This document shows, one piece after another, positions 23,301-32,970 of a stretch of 64,000 nucleotides of DNA. The notes under the pieces are model-generated. The model was not told the origin of the DNA. It worked only from the letters and a program-made list of their open reading frames with translations, and made no database searches. This stretch comes from Locusta migratoria (Eukaryota; Arthropoda; Insecta; Orthoptera; Acrididae), in contig CM048747.1 in assembly GCA_026315105.1 (NCBI GenBank), positions 281,051,654 through 281,115,653 of the forward strand. Direction: 5' to 3'. The position numbers and the translations under genes are program-made. The number at the start of each line of letters is the position of its first letter. Position 1 is the stretch's first letter.

Positions 23301-25621
23301 TGGAAGATCTGTTTGAACGGTTGTTAGAGAAAGGAATAACTTTAAAATTTGGGAAGGCTCAATTTGGATGTAGTGAAATGAAGTTTCTTGGACATGTAAT
23401 AAATCAAGAGGGAATCAAACCCACTGAGAATAAGTTAAAGGCAATTAGGGATTGTCCCACTCCAAGGAACAAGAAACAATTGAAATCAGCTATAGGGTTG
23501 ATTAATTTCTATCGACGGTTTATTCCGCCTGAGAGTATGAATTGCATTCATTTGAATAATTTATTAAAAGCAAGAACCTTATGGGCATGGACAGATGACT
23601 GTCAGAAGGAATGGGAATCTTTGAAGCAGGCAATGGATAATCCTAGAATTTTAGGTCATCCAAACTTAGACAAGGAATTTTGTATAGCAGTTGATGCATC
23701 AGGATATGGAATTGGGTGTCATCTGTTTCAGGAATATAGGAAAGAAAATGAAATAGAAGTAGTTACCCTCGGATTTGCAAGTAGAATGTTAAACCCATGT
23801 GAACGAAATTATTCAACTACGGAGAAAGAGACATTAGCAGTTGTGTGGTCTGTGAAGAAATTTAGGTATTTGATTTATGGTAGGAAAGTGATTGTATACA
23901 CGGATCATAGAGCTTTGTCATTCCTTATGACAAGTAAATTGCTTCATAAACGGCTGATTCGGTGGGCGTTACCCTTACAGGAACATGATATTGAGATTAA
24001 ATATATTAAGGGATCTGAGAATACGATACCTGACGCTTTATCTAGATTACCAGTAGGTTTTGAAGAAGAGGGATTGAGTATTGATTTAGATCAGAATTTT
24101 AAGGTTTATCCAGTAATGGTAAAGACAGCGAATAAAGAGCTAAGGAAAGTGTTTAGAAACATTGGTGTGGAACAGAGAGAAGATCCATGGATAAGGAAAG
24201 TCTTAGATAGATTGGAGAATCCTAATCATGTGAGGAATGGTTGGAGAAGACAGTGGGTATTGTATAATAATGTGCTTTTCCATAAATCAATGAAAGATGT
24301 GGTTAGATGGCGAGTGTGTGTGCCCAGCAAGTATTTGAGAGAACTAACTTGGTACATACATAAATTATTTGGACATTATGGAGCAGAAAGATGTTTAATG
24401 CATATGACAAAATTTTATTACTGTAAGGGTATGTCCCGGGTAGTAAAACAAGAGTTACGAGGTTGCTTGGTGTGTCAGCAAACCAAACCTGTTAACTATG
24501 GAATAAGAACCCAGTTGTATCCTATAGTACCAAAGAATATGTGGGATATCTGTGCTATGGATATAATGGGACCTCTTCCGAAGGGTGCTGGAGGAGTGAG
24601 GTTTATATTTGTTATATTGGAATTATGGTCGAAGTTTGTCAAATTTTATCCCATTCGTGTGGCCAATAGTAAAACAATTATCAAAATTTTAAGTAAAGAT
24701 TATTTACCGCTGGTTGGAAAACCTCGGAGAATAATATCCGATAACGGAAACCTTTTTACATCACATGAATTTAAGGATTTTTTGGCTGAGAATAACATAC
24801 AACATCTTCTAATCGCCTATTACCACCCTCAGGCAAATCCTTCGGAAAGGGTAATGAGAGAAATAGGTAGATTAGCCAGAACTTATTGTTACAGGAGACA
24901 TACATCTTGGCCCCAGTATGTTAGTTATTTTGAAAATATTATGAATGAGATACCACATGGTAGCACTGGATTTTCTCCAAAGGAATTGATTAAACAACAA
25001 CTAAAGTGTGATAAGTTAGTGGAATATGTTAATTTTCCTCCAAAGGGAATAGATTTTGAAAATAATCTGTTTAAGTTTACGGATGTAAATTTACATAAAA
25101 AGGCTCAAGCGAGAATTAGAAAATGCTCAGTTAATGGAAAGCAAGATCAATTAAGAGAAGGTGATTATGTCCTGATAAGAACTCATTATAAGAGTAGCAA
25201 ATTAAATAAAAGGATGAAAAAATTTGAACATTTATATGAAGGACCTTACGTAGTTAAAGAGGTAATCCATCCCACAACGGTGATTGTGAAGAGACCGAAT
25301 TCTGACCAAGTATTAGGAAAATATAATATTAAGGATGTGAAAATATATTATCCAGTGAAGAGTAGCTTTTGTAAGTTAGATTCTGATAGCGTGTTAAAGA
25401 ATATGAAGATATTATTTACTGATATGGGTGAAACACAAATTCAAGATAGAAAGAACACAACAATGAAAAAGGAAGATAATTTACAATGTACATTTAATGT
25501 AATTAATAACAATATGAATCAGGAGATGTATTATTATTGGAAGGCTAGTAAAAATTTGGTAGATTGTGCCACATGCTGTGATATTAAGGACAAAAATGGC
25601 ATTGTGAAAAAGAAAAAATAA
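20315..25621 (+). CDS. gag-pol: Gag-Pol polyprotein of Gypsy-type LTR retrotransposon
   Basis: One uninterrupted ORF of 1768 codons. I start at the ATG at 20315 (context AACCATGA) rather than the upstream TTG at 20288. Residues about 1-200 are charged and coiled-coil-like. A Gag capsid-like region spans about 289-450 (FPKF..GEVHPVIFLKAFE), followed by a Gly/Arg/Asn-rich basic stretch (about 449-528) with no CCHC knuckle. Protease active site DTGS is at 622. RT follows with LVLDART near 880 and YVDD at 978-981. RNase H has DASG near 1126 and TDHRAL near 1196. Integrase has an HHCC finger from about 1349 and a catalytic D1416, D1476, E1511 triad (D,D-34-E). A C-terminal LREGDYVLIR domain precedes the end. 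Gag and Pol are fused in one frame, so no frameshift or readthrough is needed to make Pol. All catalytic residues checked are present. Confidence 0.95.
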   Translation: MNEESLRVLLERLDSLKDDILEQKGDLSKQIQESKDECKAGYERLDKRLAESESRHDEALEKVTEELRMSRNEMRARLGVIDRDIEAIKKVQEDVTESYVKRDSRLGQVEYTLNDLGVLSDVGGRFKEIKQAEYDGLLKYMDRKIHEKTEVVYETVVKEVKEDMSECNSKLKSQVQALSKEVKENIFPVQRWLAERLRDVELKDGKEVTDSSVNTDQEEANWLGAQVSSHQITPVKTKRDMGVQGDVHSQEVCYVVSPDKSKDVRYCREINKYDLAEEIKIGMKTGGQQFPKFKPKGEVHPVIFLKAFEDSLPSGWDEERKVRFIIGQLEGDASQWAILNRHRFKTVEAFSTAFKAKFWSEEEQRKLRIDLFSPVAYSEKWGGCRNFMEYHLNQALFLDKSVGEEHLMEVLISKLPNRMKELLAGRDWSKVQETLEYIGQLDHVNKGENRKVKTACCVNINDNVDGDKCVNNGNFRHQNGRQEKWNNHRGGYRGCCNSNGRGYYDNSRRVRGNGNGQVKMGRVHEGSTGDSGNNSNKGSTSEVKSEVLEKKVGSKEMDPKNYNPLTSNSSNEQRFKTAFLRYQGDLPIEEELLLEKEEKESNISTLVVKGDVCGQTMEFLLDTGSQVSLLAKEVWEKNKHVWQCPTFPVTNVQVIGLTGSKGRKVEEEVLLTFKLGGITIQQSMLVVSNINLPILLGLDWFVSKKVMLDFLDNKMRLLVDDRLVWININQSDSCEGMKDRIDSWQVQLDTRNLSVCYSENLQEVSCEERSDWSEQVRNRCQEASSLTDIEKEDLEKVLLKYEKLFDSKPGIIKDYECRLKIKEHVPFFRPPYPIALSMREAVRKEINRMVEWGIIERSTSAYGNPIVAVKKPNGDIRLVLDARTVNKIIEIERDRPLPMEEILARFENVKYMSSVDLTSGYWQIKLAEESRPYTAFLFEGKCYQFKVLPFGLNISVSEFIRALDSAIGPGLLEKVFIYVDDIMVVTKSWSEHLSLLEDLFERLLEKGITLKFGKAQFGCSEMKFLGHVINQEGIKPTENKLKAIRDCPTPRNKKQLKSAIGLINFYRRFIPPESMNCIHLNNLLKARTLWAWTDDCQKEWESLKQAMDNPRILGHPNLDKEFCIAVDASGYGIGCHLFQEYRKENEIEVVTLGFASRMLNPCERNYSTTEKETLAVVWSVKKFRYLIYGRKVIVYTDHRALSFLMTSKLLHKRLIRWALPLQEHDIEIKYIKGSENTIPDALSRLPVGFEEEGLSIDLDQNFKVYPVMVKTANKELRKVFRNIGVEQREDPWIRKVLDRLENPNHVRNGWRRQWVLYNNVLFHKSMKDVVRWRVCVPSKYLRELTWYIHKLFGHYGAERCLMHMTKFYYCKGMSRVVKQELRGCLVCQQTKPVNYGIRTQLYPIVPKNMWDICAMDIMGPLPKGAGGVRFIFVILELWSKFVKFYPIRVANSKTIIKILSKDYLPLVGKPRRIISDNGNLFTSHEFKDFLAENNIQHLLIAYYHPQANPSERVMREIGRLARTYCYRRHTSWPQYVSYFENIMNEIPHGSTGFSPKELIKQQLKCDKLVEYVNFPPKGIDFENNLFKFTDVNLHKKAQARIRKCSVNGKQDQLREGDYVLIRTHYKSSKLNKRMKKFEHLYEGPYVVKEVIHPTTVIVKRPNSDQVLGKYNIKDVKIYYPVKSSFCKLDSDSVLKNMKILFTDMGETQIQDRKNTTMKKEDNLQCTFNVINNNMNQEMYYYWKASKNLVDCATCCDIKDKNGIVKKKK

Positions 25622-25914
25622 AGATATCGTAGGCAAAATGGGCATGAGAACACAAATTATAGGTATATATGTATAGTTGAAATACTATAGTAATTTTTTT
25701 ATAGTGTCAGACTTTTAGAAACTGAGAGTTCATTTCTTTGTACTTAAGTGTAAAATTTTTTATGGAATTGACTGTAGTGATGTTTTTAATTTAGAGTAAA
25801 TCATTTCATGTATAGGAAATACTGATTACTTTTAGCAAACTTGGTCAAGAATCAAGTAAAGAATTTCTTTATATCATAAAAACACAGTGTTTCCTGTCAA
25901 CCTAAGTTGATGCT
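25622..25914 (+). other. Gypsy 3' untranslated region
   Basis: AT-rich stretch between the Gag-Pol stop and the polypurine tract. No envelope-like frame or second ORF is present. Confidence 0.7.
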
Positions 25915-25924
25915 AAGGGGAGGG
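25915..25924 (+). other. Polypurine tract
   Basis: AAGGGGAGGG, followed by CAC and then the TG of the 3' LTR at 25928. Position and composition fit plus-strand priming. Confidence 0.8.
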
Positions 25925-25927
25925 CAC

Positions 25928-28173
25928 TGTAGCAGTACAGAAATTTTTTGGAGTGCATCATGACTTCTGGACGATAGCAAAACGAGAGTATATTGCATAC
26001 AACTTAGGTTGACGAAATTGTTTTGTTTATGTGAATGGTATATTTACACCTAGTAATTTTTATTGTTGCATGTTTTCACGTGAACGCACTGGAGCAGCGG
26101 GATTTAACCACAGTAAGATGGCGTACGCTTCCCTGGGCATACTAACAGCGTGGAAGCAAAGAATAAACGGGTCGCCCGCGGAGCATAGAAGCGTGTTACA
26201 AAAAAAAGAAACTCTATGTAAAGGAAAAAAAATGAAGGTGTCGGTAGGTCAAGGTTTTGCTACCAAAAAGTAATGTCGATTATTATAAAGAAAAAGTAAA
26301 ACAGCCATCTAAATGTGATTTACATGATGAATTGGTGCATTCTGGAGAGCCGAACGGCGAATTAACGGAAAAGGCAGCCACTTTAAGATGAGATATCAAG
26401 GGTAAAGTGCCGTAATTTAATGCTTATCGAATTCTTGTTGCATGCTGGAATGCGCCAGTTAGTAATTTATGCGGTATCTTATGTGGTTTTATTCCACGAG
26501 TAATTAATTAATCAGTAATAGAACATATCCTTCGTCTTATTTTTACGAGAATTTACTCGTAAATCAAGGAAGTATCTGGTCATGAAAGTTATATATTTCA
26601 TGCATATGGTTGAATTTCTTTTGTTATCAGTTTGATGGTCCACAGAATAACTTCTCTTAGCCAGGTGTATAATTACGATCTATTCGTAATGGAATTTAAT
26701 AGTTACCCTGTATAAAACAGTGGTAAGTTGATTTTATTAAAATTTTTGGACATAGCAGATAGTCTGATTTTTGTAGTTGGGAGTTAGTGTGGATGGTAGA
26801 TACTGTCGGAGGCTGCGTGTTGTCTGAAGTATCGTGAGTGTGACGGGGTTCCACTCATATTTATTATTGATAAGTTGGATCTATACTGCTTATGGTCCAT
26901 ATTTGAAAAAAAAAAAAAAAATAATGCGTGGAAATAGTATGATTCACCGGCTAAGAGCAAGAAGGGCAATTAAATGTAAAGCTACTCTCATGACCAATAC
27001 AAAGCTTTTCTTATTAAAGTGAAAGGTTGTTTTTGTTTATTAGATGCCGCATAAGGTCTACAGAACAAAATAACAGTGATTATTCTATTCGAAGTAATTA
27101 CGGTACTCCATTTGGGTAGTAACTAAAGTAAAACCTTACCTATTGACGACTACATTCATTGTTTTTCCATATGGTGTTATTAAAGATCAACAGGCAGACT
27201 CTATGGGTTGTGGGAAACCAGACCTTTTGAATGATTGATTTCGCCCACACCTGAAAAACGGCCCTCGCCTTTATTTTGTAATTTTAATTATGAGAGGTGT
27301 CCGGAAAGTGGTGGTGGCACTGTAGGTTATTTTCTGTTTTTGTTGTAAAAAGATAGCATAACCAGTGAGGATAGGTATTTGCAAATTTAGAGTCTGGCCA
27401 GTATTTGTATTGAAAAATGTAAGACTTTTCTTTTAAATAAATCGATCCCTGTGGTCGAATTTAAAGTAAACTTGCAGTGTAACTTATTGTATTAGTTTAC
27501 AAATAATTGACCTACGATCGCTAATGCTACGTGGAAGTATCATTAGCGAGCGTAATTTGTAAAAGTAATATTTCTTGTCTATATTAAAAGTTTATTATTA
27601 TTTGTTACTGCGATCGAGCAGTATTACTGGTCGACCGCAGCAACAATAAAGTGTGTCGAATTTCAGAATTTTTCAACTTTATTAGTATATATTACTCTTT
27701 GAAGATAACGACTAAATGAACTATGTTCGAATGATTAGTCACAATTTTTCTGGACACACGCTGCGACCAAAAAGGCCCACTGAACTGAGTTCTTCTGATT
27801 ATATATTTTGTTTATCAGATGCGTTGACTTTTAGTTGGGTGGCGCAGCGATTTATATCTGTGTGTTCGCTGAAACGAAAGACTATCGGGATGGCGACACA
27901 GGGCTGAAAACTTTACCACCTAAGTCGAGCAACACCTTAAGTAAATATTATTCCACTCAGCAAGGGTAACGGTGTATTCGACCTTGGTAATAAAAAATAA
28001 AAATACTTTCTCCCGATTGTTACAGCGGAACAGAGATTGTAGGCGTTCAGAGACTTGTACCACTGAACACTGAGGACAATACAAATATTTTTTTTTTATT
28101 AACTTGAACTGAGAATCTATGGTAGTGAACTTTATCCTATGATTTCTAGTACAGGTCACGACGAACTGCTACA
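25928..28173 (+). repeat. 3' LTR of the Gypsy element
   Basis: Near-identical to 17469-19721; ends CTGCTACA at 28173 just before the CACG target duplication. Confidence 0.93.
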
Positions 28174-28177
28174 CACG

Positions 28178-28751
28178 CCGGGCGATGACGAATACACGCT
28201 TCCAAAGTGCGTTCACCTCGATGTCGCCAAACACGGATGCGACCATCACGATGCTGTAAAGAGAACCTGGATTCATCCGAAAACATGACGTTTTGCCATT
28301 CATGCACCCAGGTTCGTCGTTGCGTACACCATCGCAGGCGCTCGTGTCTGTGTTGCAGCGTCAAGGGTAACCGCAGCCATGGACTCCGAGCTGATAGTCC
28401 ATGCTGCTGCAAACGTTGTCGAACTGTTCGTGCAGATGGTTGTTGTCTTGCAAACGTCCCCATCTGTTGACTCAGGGATCGAGACGTTGCTGCACGAGCC
28501 ATTACAACCATGCGGATAAGATGCCTGTCATCTCGACTGCTAGTGATACGAGGCCTTTGGGATCCAGCACAGCGTTCTATATTGCCCTCCTGAACCCGCC
28601 GATTCCATATTCTGCTCACAGTCATTGGATCGCGACCAACGCGAGCAGCAATATCGCAATACGATTAATCGCAATCGCGATAGGCTACAATCCGACATAT
28701 ATCAAAGTTGGAAACGTGATGGTACGCATTTCTGCTCCTTACACGAGGCAT
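28178..28751 (-). pseudogene. Tc1-like transposase, N-terminal piece
   Basis: The minus strand starts at ATG 28751 (MPRVRSRNAYHHVSNFD), has an in-frame stop where CG.S is expected, then reads AARVGRDPMTVSRIWNR (HTH) and VMFSDESRF with the first catalytic Asp, ending in RIRVWRHRGERTLEACIRHR at the Gypsy target duplication. The bipartite paired-like DNA-binding domain and the DDE start are both visible. The internal stop makes it a pseudogene even without the insertions. Confidence 0.88.
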
Positions 28752-28983
28752 CACAACAACGTTTCACCAGGCAACGCCGGTCAACTGCTGTTTGTGTGTG
28801 AGAAATCGGTTGGAAACTTTCCTCATGTCAGCACATTGTAGCTGTCGCTACGGGTGCCAACCTTGTGTGAATGCTCTGAAAAGCTAATCATTTACATGTT
28901 ACAGCATCTGCTTCCTATCGGTTAAATTTCGTGTCTGTATCACGACATCTTCGTGGTGTAGTAATTTTAATGGCCAGGAGTGC

Positions 28984-29391
28984 AGTTCCTTCTGCAGATG
29001 GACAGGGACACCTTCAACCGAGATAGCAAATAATTTTGAAAAGTCTCCAAAATAGTTGTGAATTGGCATTATCGTCAAACCTTTTCAAAATTAGCATTTT
29101 ATTTTACACTAGAAAGCATAAAGAAACGGGTGCTGGCCACTGGGAAAACATCGCAGTAGCGAGTACTCTTGTGTCTTGCCGAAAAGGGCCGAAGCAGTCT
29201 GAGCTTCAGTTGGGCAGCCAGTGGGCCGTCCAGCTGGCCCGCGTTCTATTTGTCGGCGCTGGCGTAGAGCGAGGCTATGTACGGGTCGTTGCGAATGAGA
29301 GCGCACACCGGTACGGCAAGTTTCTTCTTGCGCCTGGGTCCGAAATCCGCCAAATACCTACACGATCTTACTGGTTGGGATGTTTCTGAAT
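28984..29391. other. Unassigned stretch
   Basis: Mixed composition, GC-richer at about 29150-29350. The overlapping short frames on both strands show no domain. Confidence 0.5.
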
Positions 29392-29686
29392 TTCCTGTTA
29401 TTTATATACATGTGGCGTCTGTTCCGAGAGAACAGACGTCACTTCTGATCCTGAAGTTGTTGTTATTTAATATTCATAGAATATATGACATCAACTGCGA
29501 TTGGGCAAAGCTGAAAATGTGTACCCATCCGGGATTCGAACCCGGGTCTCCTGCTTTCTAGGCAGTTGCGCTGACCCCTACACCACTGGGGACACAGTGA
29601 TCACCGCACCTGCAAGGACTACCTAAGCACGCCTCCCGTCGGATACAAATTCCCAGCTTCGCCCTGCCCTTCGCTTCCTGTTATTT
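29392..29686 (-). mobile_element. tRNA-derived SINE (family 2), full length with 12-bp target duplication
   Basis: Perfect target duplication TTCCTGTTATTT at 29392-29403 and 29675-29686. On the minus strand the element has an 80-nt 5' leader, then a tRNA-like module (about 29593-29521: GTGTAGGGGTCAGCG A box, GGTTCGAATCCC B box, loop CTAGAAA), then a tail containing an imperfect palindrome GTCTGTTCTCTCGGAACAGAC. Acceptor ends do not pair, so it is not a functional tRNA gene. Confidence 0.88.
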
Positions 29687-30303
29687 GGCGTACCACACCG
29701 ATTTGCATTTATTACTCAGATATTGATTTAGTACTGCGAGCTGCTTCCCAAGTTGTATTTTGTCAGCCTATTGATTTTGAATGTGAGGCTATTGTTTCCC
29801 CCTTTGCAGTGTGTCGGCCACTGTTGAACCTCGCTAGAAGAACGTAATGAAATTGACATTAAATACATTTTACGGTTCGGATACATGAGACTAGGACACT
29901 ATAAAAGTTTTGATACAGAAATTAAAAGACCATTAACCCCACTCATTGCGTTACTTGTTTCGTGAAAACTGTTTAAAAATGTGTATTGCTTATTGTAAGA
30001 CATGTTTCGTGCTTTTAAGTAATTTATCTTGCTTTGGACTCTACTGAAAAATACTTGACGCGGTCGGTTGGGGGTTGTGAAGTCGTCGTCGGGTGACACA
30101 CTTTGCAATACCACCGGCCTTCGCCTAGTCGATCGACTACCCTTTATATGTATTGGACACATGCGCTGCCTACTCAGCTCTTGCCTCAACCGCGAGCCTT
30201 TTTCGTTTATATGTGGCATCAGACGGCGGACTCAGCGCTCGCAAAGCGCAAGGCCACCACAGGACGTATTCTCGTTCGCGCGTCATATGATTAGAAAAAA
30301 AAT
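29687..30303. other. Unassigned stretch
   Basis: No gene or element boundary recognised. The segment 30050-30290 is GC-richer with several short overlapping frames that look random. Confidence 0.5.
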
Positions 30304-30520
30304 TGAATCGTTCCAAATGTTCAAATGTTTGTACAGCTTAAGGGACTTAACTACGGGGTCATCCCCTAAACTTACAAACTACTTATGAACTACTTACGAA
30401 CTAAGACGGCACAAATATCGATGCCCGAGGGGGGATTCGAACCCCCGACCGTAGTAGCCGTGCAGACCGTGACTGGAGCGCCTCAGTCTCCTCGGCCACC
30501 GCGGCCGGCTGAATCGTTCC
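30304..30520 (-). mobile_element. tRNA-derived SINE (family 1)
   Basis: Body 30315-30509 with A and B boxes on the minus strand. Perfect 11-bp target duplication TGAATCGTTCC at 30304-30314 and 30510-30520. Confidence 0.93.
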
Positions 30521-31213
30521 CTTTTCCTGCAATGAAAGTGCTTCCTCCGCCTCAAGTGTTTTCTAACAGGTGTCTGACGCATCTTACTCTTATTGATGAC
30601 GCTGTTGCATTAGTTAATAATGTGATATTTGATTACTATCTGATTAAATATGTTTGGGGATTTTCATGCGCTTAGATATTACACGAACGCCTTTCAGAAC
30701 CAAGGTCTGGGCACAGTCATATGACGTTACACTGATTACAACGGTGTTGATTAAATAGGCCTCCGAATGTTGCATATTACGATTGTTGAGACGTGGCTTC
30801 TGGTGATAACACATACTGTAACGGTCTGGTCTCAAGTAAAATGCAACTCAATTCAAAATCACGCTTTTATTTATGCAATTCAATTAGTGACAGTAGTTAA
30901 TTTAAATTAGCTTAACTATTACGCTTAACTGTATCATTCAAAGGCAGACCGGTCTATCAAGGTCTTCATGAAGAACCTTACAAAAATTAGACGTTACCAT
31001 TAATATTCTTACATGAATTTCCAGTGATAATAATGAAAAATTTTAAGTTTTTATAAAACGGAGTGCAATGTGACGCCTCAATCACTTTTCCTCAAAATTA
31101 GAAACGGCCACAAGACTGGCGCCATGACAGACAGTACAGGCGTCTGAAACAGACTAGTAAATACTAAATAAATTTTCAGGTTAGGTCGAGCACACCCTAT
31201 GAGCACCCAAGCA
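30521..31213. other. Unassigned stretch
   Basis: AT-rich; nothing recognised on either strand. Confidence 0.5.
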
Positions 31214-31411
31214 TTGAAATGTTTGTATATCTATCGGACCAAACTGCGTGGTCATCAGTCCGTAGCTTAGAAACTACTTAAACCCAGGTAAACTAACCTA
31301 AGGACAAACACACACACCCATGCCCCAGGGAGGACTCGAACCTCCGCGGCGTGCAACCGCGCGCTCCACAGCGAGACGCTTTAGACCGCTCGGCTACAAC
31401 TCCGCGGCCAA
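31214..31411 (-). mobile_element. tRNA-derived SINE (family 1, divergent subfamily)
   Basis: Same tail architecture as family 1 (ATGTTTGTATATCTATCGGAC) but with a different head: CCGCGGAGTTGTAGCCGAGCGG and GAGGTTCGAGTCCTCC. Likely target duplication AAGCATT and AAGCGTT at the two ends. Confidence 0.8.
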
Positions 31412-32114
31412 GCGTTACTAACTGCAGTATTAAGGACATTAGAAACTTTGCTAATAATTAAACAACAAAGTAGGTTCACGGATAAACTAAGATGCATGTA
31501 TATGAACCACAGTCAGCCACTCACTATATTGGAAGTTAGAAACAGGCTGCAGGTGTCAAACGTCATTACAGTTGAGCAAAATCCACCAGGCACAGTAGGG
31601 CAAATTGTTTTGGTCTAAAACAATGGTGGTCGTTATGAATTTAAAGTACTACTATTTTTAAAACAAAATGAACACAAAATTGAAATTCGGTAAACGTTTT
31701 GGATTATTTTAAAGAACTTTAGGCAAGCTACAAGAAACACTCTCGAGAATTCGAGAAGCAATCTCAGCTACGAAAGCTGAAGCAGAACAGTGTGGATGAA
31801 TAATATGAGATGAACTTGTGAAGCCGCCCGCCGCCGGGCATCATAGAAGGCAGTACCATTGGCCACTGAAGGACAGGGGGAACAACACGTGCTGCTGCAG
31901 GTGCGCCATACGGCTTTCCGGGTACGCTCGGCGGCCAAAGCCGCAGCAACAACAGGTAGTGAAGACAAATGCAGGTAGCCGATCCAGTACAAGTTGCGGA
32001 ATCACCTGGACAGGGAGTCAGTCCCCAAATACACGTCAATCACGAGTACAGTGGCAGAACGTGCTTGTTTTAATTTCCCACAAACTCGAGAAATGAATAT
32101 GTTAACATATTATT
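31412..32114. other. Unassigned stretch
   Basis: No gene recognised. The frames at 31764-32096 on both strands are probably chance. Confidence 0.45.
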
Positions 32115-32157
32115 TATCAATAAACCAGTTCGCTGCTATTCAGTATTTTTTATTTTC

Positions 32158-32207
32158 ACGGCAGATCAGTTTCGGCTTATAATGCCATTGTCAAGTGACC
32201 TGCGGTA
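32158..32207 (-). ncRNA. Hammerhead-like motif, left arm (degenerate)
   Basis: Minus strand: GGTCAC, TTGACAA, TGGC-ATTATAA-GCC, GAAAC, TGATCTGC. The core CUGANGA has two substitutions. Same orientation as the Penelope-like reading frame. Confidence 0.45.
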
Positions 32208-32627
32208 TAAATGGGTAACATTAAGATTAAACCAGTGGTATGTCGTATTGTAGTATTACAGTAATGATCTTAACAACCATTTACGTACGTGTCTAGATGT
32301 TCAGACATACATAAGACATCTAAAGCATATTTATATTAACTGTCAAAATGATTTCGATAATATTGCGTAATTTGAAAACGTATTTTGACAGTTACAGCTA
32401 AGATGACATATGTTTACAAAGGATGTACAACAGATATTTATGTTGTTATGCTTTGATATATCTTTAGTGTATTTGACATCTGTGTTAATAAGTTATAGAT
32501 CCCATAATATGGTCATCTTTTGAAGTACACGTTGTATACTTGTTCTGCCGTTTATTTCTATAATCGATTTTCGAAATCTGCGTATATGTTTCCAGAGAGT
32601 GTTTGGTACAGATGTTCAACTGTTGGT

Positions 32628-32808
32628 TTACGTTATCTCTGGATTTTTGTTACACAGAACATAACCTTTTTCATTGACGAAAAATTCAATAAAATATTTT
32701 AAATAATTTTGATGTTTAAGGGCCGTTTGTTCATTTAGTACATTTTGAGGGTTGTTACGTATATGTATATAGATTTCAATTTCTTCAAGGATAGACATAA
32801 GTAGTTGT
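32628..32808 (-). pseudogene. Penelope-like element protein, C-terminal fragment
   Basis: Fifty-odd codons without a stop on the minus strand: SILEEIEIYIHIRNNPQNVL, NEQTALKHQ, then a stop at 32628-32630. The LEE.EI..H......LNEQ pattern is what I expect after the GIY-YIG nuclease domain of Penelope-like proteins. RT and GIY-YIG motifs are absent, so this is only the tail. Identification is from memory of the family pattern and should be treated as moderate. Confidence 0.6.
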
Positions 32809-32875
32809 TAATATCATTACAGTAATATTATAATACGACATACCATTGGTTTAAGCTTAATGTCACCCATTTATA

Positions 32876-32930
32876 CCGCAGGTCACTTGACAACGGCACT
32901 ATAAGCCGAAACAGATCTGTCGTGAAAATA
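32876..32930 (+). ncRNA. Hammerhead-like motif, right arm
   Basis: Plus strand: GGTCAC, TTGACAA, CGGC-ACTATAA-GCCG, then GAAACAGATCTGTC and GTGAAA. Stem I TCAC with GTGA, stem II GGC with GCC, and a self-complementary ACAGATCTGT stem III. The core has two substitutions, so cleavage is doubtful. Confidence 0.5.
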
Positions 32931-32970
32931 AAAAATACTGAATAGCAATGTATTGGTTTATTTATAAATG

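Larger units (their letters stand above)
17465..28177 (+). mobile_element. Gypsy (Ty3-type) LTR retrotransposon, complete and young
   Basis: The element body is 17469-28173 (10.7 kb) with a 4-bp target duplication CACG (17465-17468 and 28174-28177). The LTRs are 2253 and 2246 bp. They begin TGTAGCAG and end CTGCTACA, a perfect 8-bp inverted repeat. I count two or three base substitutions between them plus A- and T-run length changes, so insertion was recent. A primer site, one uninterrupted Gag-Pol ORF and a polypurine tract are all present. No envelope-like ORF is seen. LTRs this long are unusual for Gypsy; the Osvaldo/Ulysses group is one place where LTRs above 1 kb are known. It may still be competent, which sequence alone cannot show. 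Confidence 0.93.
12800..28983 (-). mobile_element. Tc1-like transposon in three pieces, interrupted by two elements
   Basis: The terminal repeats are inverted: TACTGGCCATTAAAATTGCT at 12800 and, near 28954-28976, GTGGTGTAGTAATTTTAATG. The body is 12800-13262, 17343-17468 and 28174-28983, together about 1.4 kb, the usual size for a Tc1-like element. Transposase pieces on the minus strand run in order across both interruptions, so one copy was split, not three copies gathered. The interruptions are a hAT element (13263-17342) and a Gypsy LTR element (17469-28173). The left end sits at TA; the right end is mutated. The transposase has stops, so this copy is dead. Confidence 0.9.
32115..32970 (-). 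mobile_element. Penelope-like element 3' part between inverted ends
   Basis: Inverted arms of about 170 bp (about 32115-32290 and 32800-32970) enclose a coding remnant. Arms share AACCAGT.CGCTGCTATTCAG-like sequence, a hammerhead-like motif and a GACATACCA..GGTTTAA stretch. The minus-strand coding remnant (32808-32628) resembles the Penelope C terminus. Penelope-like elements often have terminal repeats in complex or inverted arrangement and carry hammerhead motifs, so the parts support one another. Confidence 0.7.

Noticed and set aside
29521..29593. Possible tRNA gene on the minus strand
   Set aside because: A and B boxes are good, but the acceptor ends do not pair, U33 and anticodon context are odd, and the module sits within a 271-bp unit with a 12-bp target duplication. 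It is a SINE head.
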